Of a stretch of 6,984 bases of DNA, positions 5,846 through 6,984 are shown one piece after another. The position numbers and the translations under genes were made by a program. The stretch comes from Bacteroidota bacterium. GTDB taxonomy: Bacteria > Bacteroidota > Bacteroidia > Chitinophagales > LD1. A model generated the notes under the pieces. The model saw only the letters and a list, made by a program, of their open reading frames with translations, searched no databases and was not told where the DNA came from. The DNA lies in NCBI GenBank assembly GCA_028288545.1, contig JAQBNQ010000263.1, positions 1 to 6,984 of the forward strand, read 5' to 3'. Position 1 is the stretch's first letter, and every line of letters begins with the position of its first letter.

Positions 5846-6769
5846 ATGGCAATAAGAATACTCAATGACTTACAGCAGGATAAATTTTTGGATGACGAAG
5901 GCTATGCCGTTATTCCTTTTTTAAATGCCGCCGAAACAAAAATCCTGGTAGATCTTTTCCACGAAAATCATCCCGAAACAAAAGAAGGCCTATACGCCAC
6001 TGCACATTCAAGCAGTAAGGAATTTAAGCAGCGCTTAAATGATGAGATCCTGAATCAGTTTACCCGAGCAACTGCAGAGACCTTTTTCGAATGTCGTCCT
6101 TTAGGTGGCTCATATATTGTAAAGTATAAAGGCGAAAAAGGTGTTCTATACCCTCACCAGGATTGGAACATTGTGGATGAGGATTTTTACCGCTCCTTCA
6201 ATATATGGGTGCCATTGGTTGATACCAATGATGAAAATGGGGCGCTGGCAGTATTGCCACACAGCCATAAATTGATAAAAAGCTACCGCGGCGTAAACAT
6301 AGCCGACCCATTCTATAAAGTAAATGGCTATACCTGGCAGTATCACAAAACCGTACACATGAAAGCGGGCGAAGCTTTGATATATGACCATCGCCTTTTA
6401 CATGCCTCAGCCGTTAATCAAACGGATGCACCGCGTTTAGCCGTTGTGTTCGGCATTATTCCCGAAAAAGCGGAGATGAGATACTATTACCTGGAAAACG
6501 GAATAGTAAGCGAATACGAAAACAACGTTGACTTTTTCTTCAACAACGATATTCTAAAAGGCCCTCAAGGCCTTAAAAAAATAAAAGATATTGATTACCA
6601 GATTCCGGTAGTTACGGAAGAAGAATTTGATGAATTATATTTAGGCAAAAAGCCCGAACCCAAAAAAGCGGAACCACAATCACCACCGGAACAACCTGAA
6701 CGTGTTGTTGAACCGGACGAGATTAATAAATCACTTTTTCAAAAAATAATGGACTGGATGAGTATTTGA
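5846..6769 (+). CDS. PhyH-family Fe(II)/2-oxoglutarate oxygenase, single domain with docking-like tail
   Basis: This 307-residue protein has one PhyH domain with an intact active site: H104-Q-D106, WNIVDE (107-112), IWVPLVDT (120-127), NGALAVLP (131-138), PHSH (138-141), RGV (148-150), KAGEALIY (173-180), H186 and R197. A conserved sub-motif after the core, YQIPVVTEEEFDELY (251-265), recurs in the paralogues (for example YNFPKLTPQWLEDLY in the preceding protein), so the domain boundary lies near 266. It is followed by a Pro/Glu/Lys-rich linker (269-290) and the tail NKSLFQKIMDWMSI (294-307). The tail closely resembles that of the preceding protein. No signal peptide or membrane segment is seen. 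The ATG at 5846 follows the preceding stop by 9 nt and is the only start that keeps the conserved N-terminus; no strong ribosome-binding site precedes it. It is the last gene of the apparent operon in the window. Function inferred as a cytoplasmic oxygenase acting before export; substrate unknown. Confidence 0.91.
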   Translation: MAIRILNDLQQDKFLDDEGYAVIPFLNAAETKILVDLFHENHPETKEGLYATAHSSSKEFKQRLNDEILNQFTRATAETFFECRPLGGSYIVKYKGEKGVLYPHQDWNIVDEDFYRSFNIWVPLVDTNDENGALAVLPHSHKLIKSYRGVNIADPFYKVNGYTWQYHKTVHMKAGEALIYDHRLLHASAVNQTDAPRLAVVFGIIPEKAEMRYYYLENGIVSEYENNVDFFFNNDILKGPQGLKKIKDIDYQIPVVTEEEFDELYLGKKPEPKKAEPQSPPEQPERVVEPDEINKSLFQKIMDWMSI

Positions 6770-6984
6770 AAATGATCTTCGCTATCCTAAATTGCAATTT
6801 AAATTTGCCCTTATAAAAATGCCGTTAAGAAATTTTCTCGAAGCAGAGCAGGAAAGCAAAACACTGTTTGAGCCAACCAAATCTTATAATTTGCGCAACC
6901 CAGGCAGCGAGTTTGTTTTGCTGCGGGTGGGGAGAAAATTTTAGGCGATTTTTATTCAGGCTTGATTTTTTTGCTTCTTTTTTT
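6770..6984. other. Non-coding A/T-rich stretch after the operon
   Basis: The stretch contains a perfect 12-base palindrome AAATTGCAATTT (6789-6800), followed directly by a second A/T palindrome (ATTTAAAT, 6797-6804). It also holds the palindrome AAAATTTT at 6935-6942. It ends in T-rich sequence with runs of seven T. No G+C-rich stem followed by a T-run is complete within the window, so a terminator cannot be called. Apart from the doubtful short frame at 6819-6944, I see no gene on either strand. Confidence 0.5.
6819..6944 (+). CDS. Doubtful 41-codon reading frame, or remnant, downstream of the operon
   Basis: The frame starts MPLRNFLEAEQESK and ends LLRVGRKF before TAG at 6942-6944. It lies 49 bases after the last oxygenase. 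There is no clear ribosome-binding site, only an A/T-rich leader (CCCTTATAAAA). It has no recognised domain, signal peptide or membrane segment. It could be a small gene, a decayed gene end, or part of a non-coding repeat. Base use is not clearly coding, so I list it only as a possibility. Confidence 0.2.
   Translation: MPLRNFLEAEQESKTLFEPTKSYNLRNPGSEFVLLRVGRKF

Overview
The window looks like part of a surface-glycan export locus from a Bacteroidota bacterium. The basis is moderate A+T content, weak or absent Shine-Dalgarno sequences, tightly packed same-strand genes and the style of the encoded proteins. This assignment is an inference; no taxonomic marker is present. All convincing genes are on the + strand.

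Layout. Bases 2-100 hold the last 32 codons of an unrecognised upstream gene. Bases 101-343 are A/T-rich and non-coding, and contain a large imperfect foldback (112-295, arms at least 58 nt, exactly centred) built largely from copies of the heptamer ATCATAA. From 344 to 6769 runs one apparent transcription unit of five genes, with intergenic distances of 8, -1, 14 and 9 nt. The first gene is a Wzm/TagG-type ABC-2 polysaccharide export permease. It is followed by four genes of the phytanoyl-CoA dioxygenase (PhyH) family of Fe(II)/2-oxoglutarate oxygenases, with domain counts 1, 2, 2 and 1. That gives six PhyH domains in a row, all divergent paralogues of one another. Bases 6770-6984 contain only a doubtful 41-codon reading frame and A/T-rich sequence.

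How the genes may work together (inference). The permease would move a lipid-linked glycan across the inner membrane with an ATPase that is not in this window. The oxygenases lack signal peptides, so they would act in the cytoplasm before export, for example by hydroxylating, oxidising or cyclising sugars or a chain end. Five domains have a complete HxD...H iron triad and the 2-oxoglutarate arginine. The first domain has HxN in place of HxD. At least three of the four oxygenases end in a Pro/Glu/Lys-rich linker plus a short amphipathic tail, which could be a shared docking or membrane-contact element.

The most unusual points are the six-module oxygenase array on an exporter, the HxN variant, the conserved tails and the foldback upstream of the operon.
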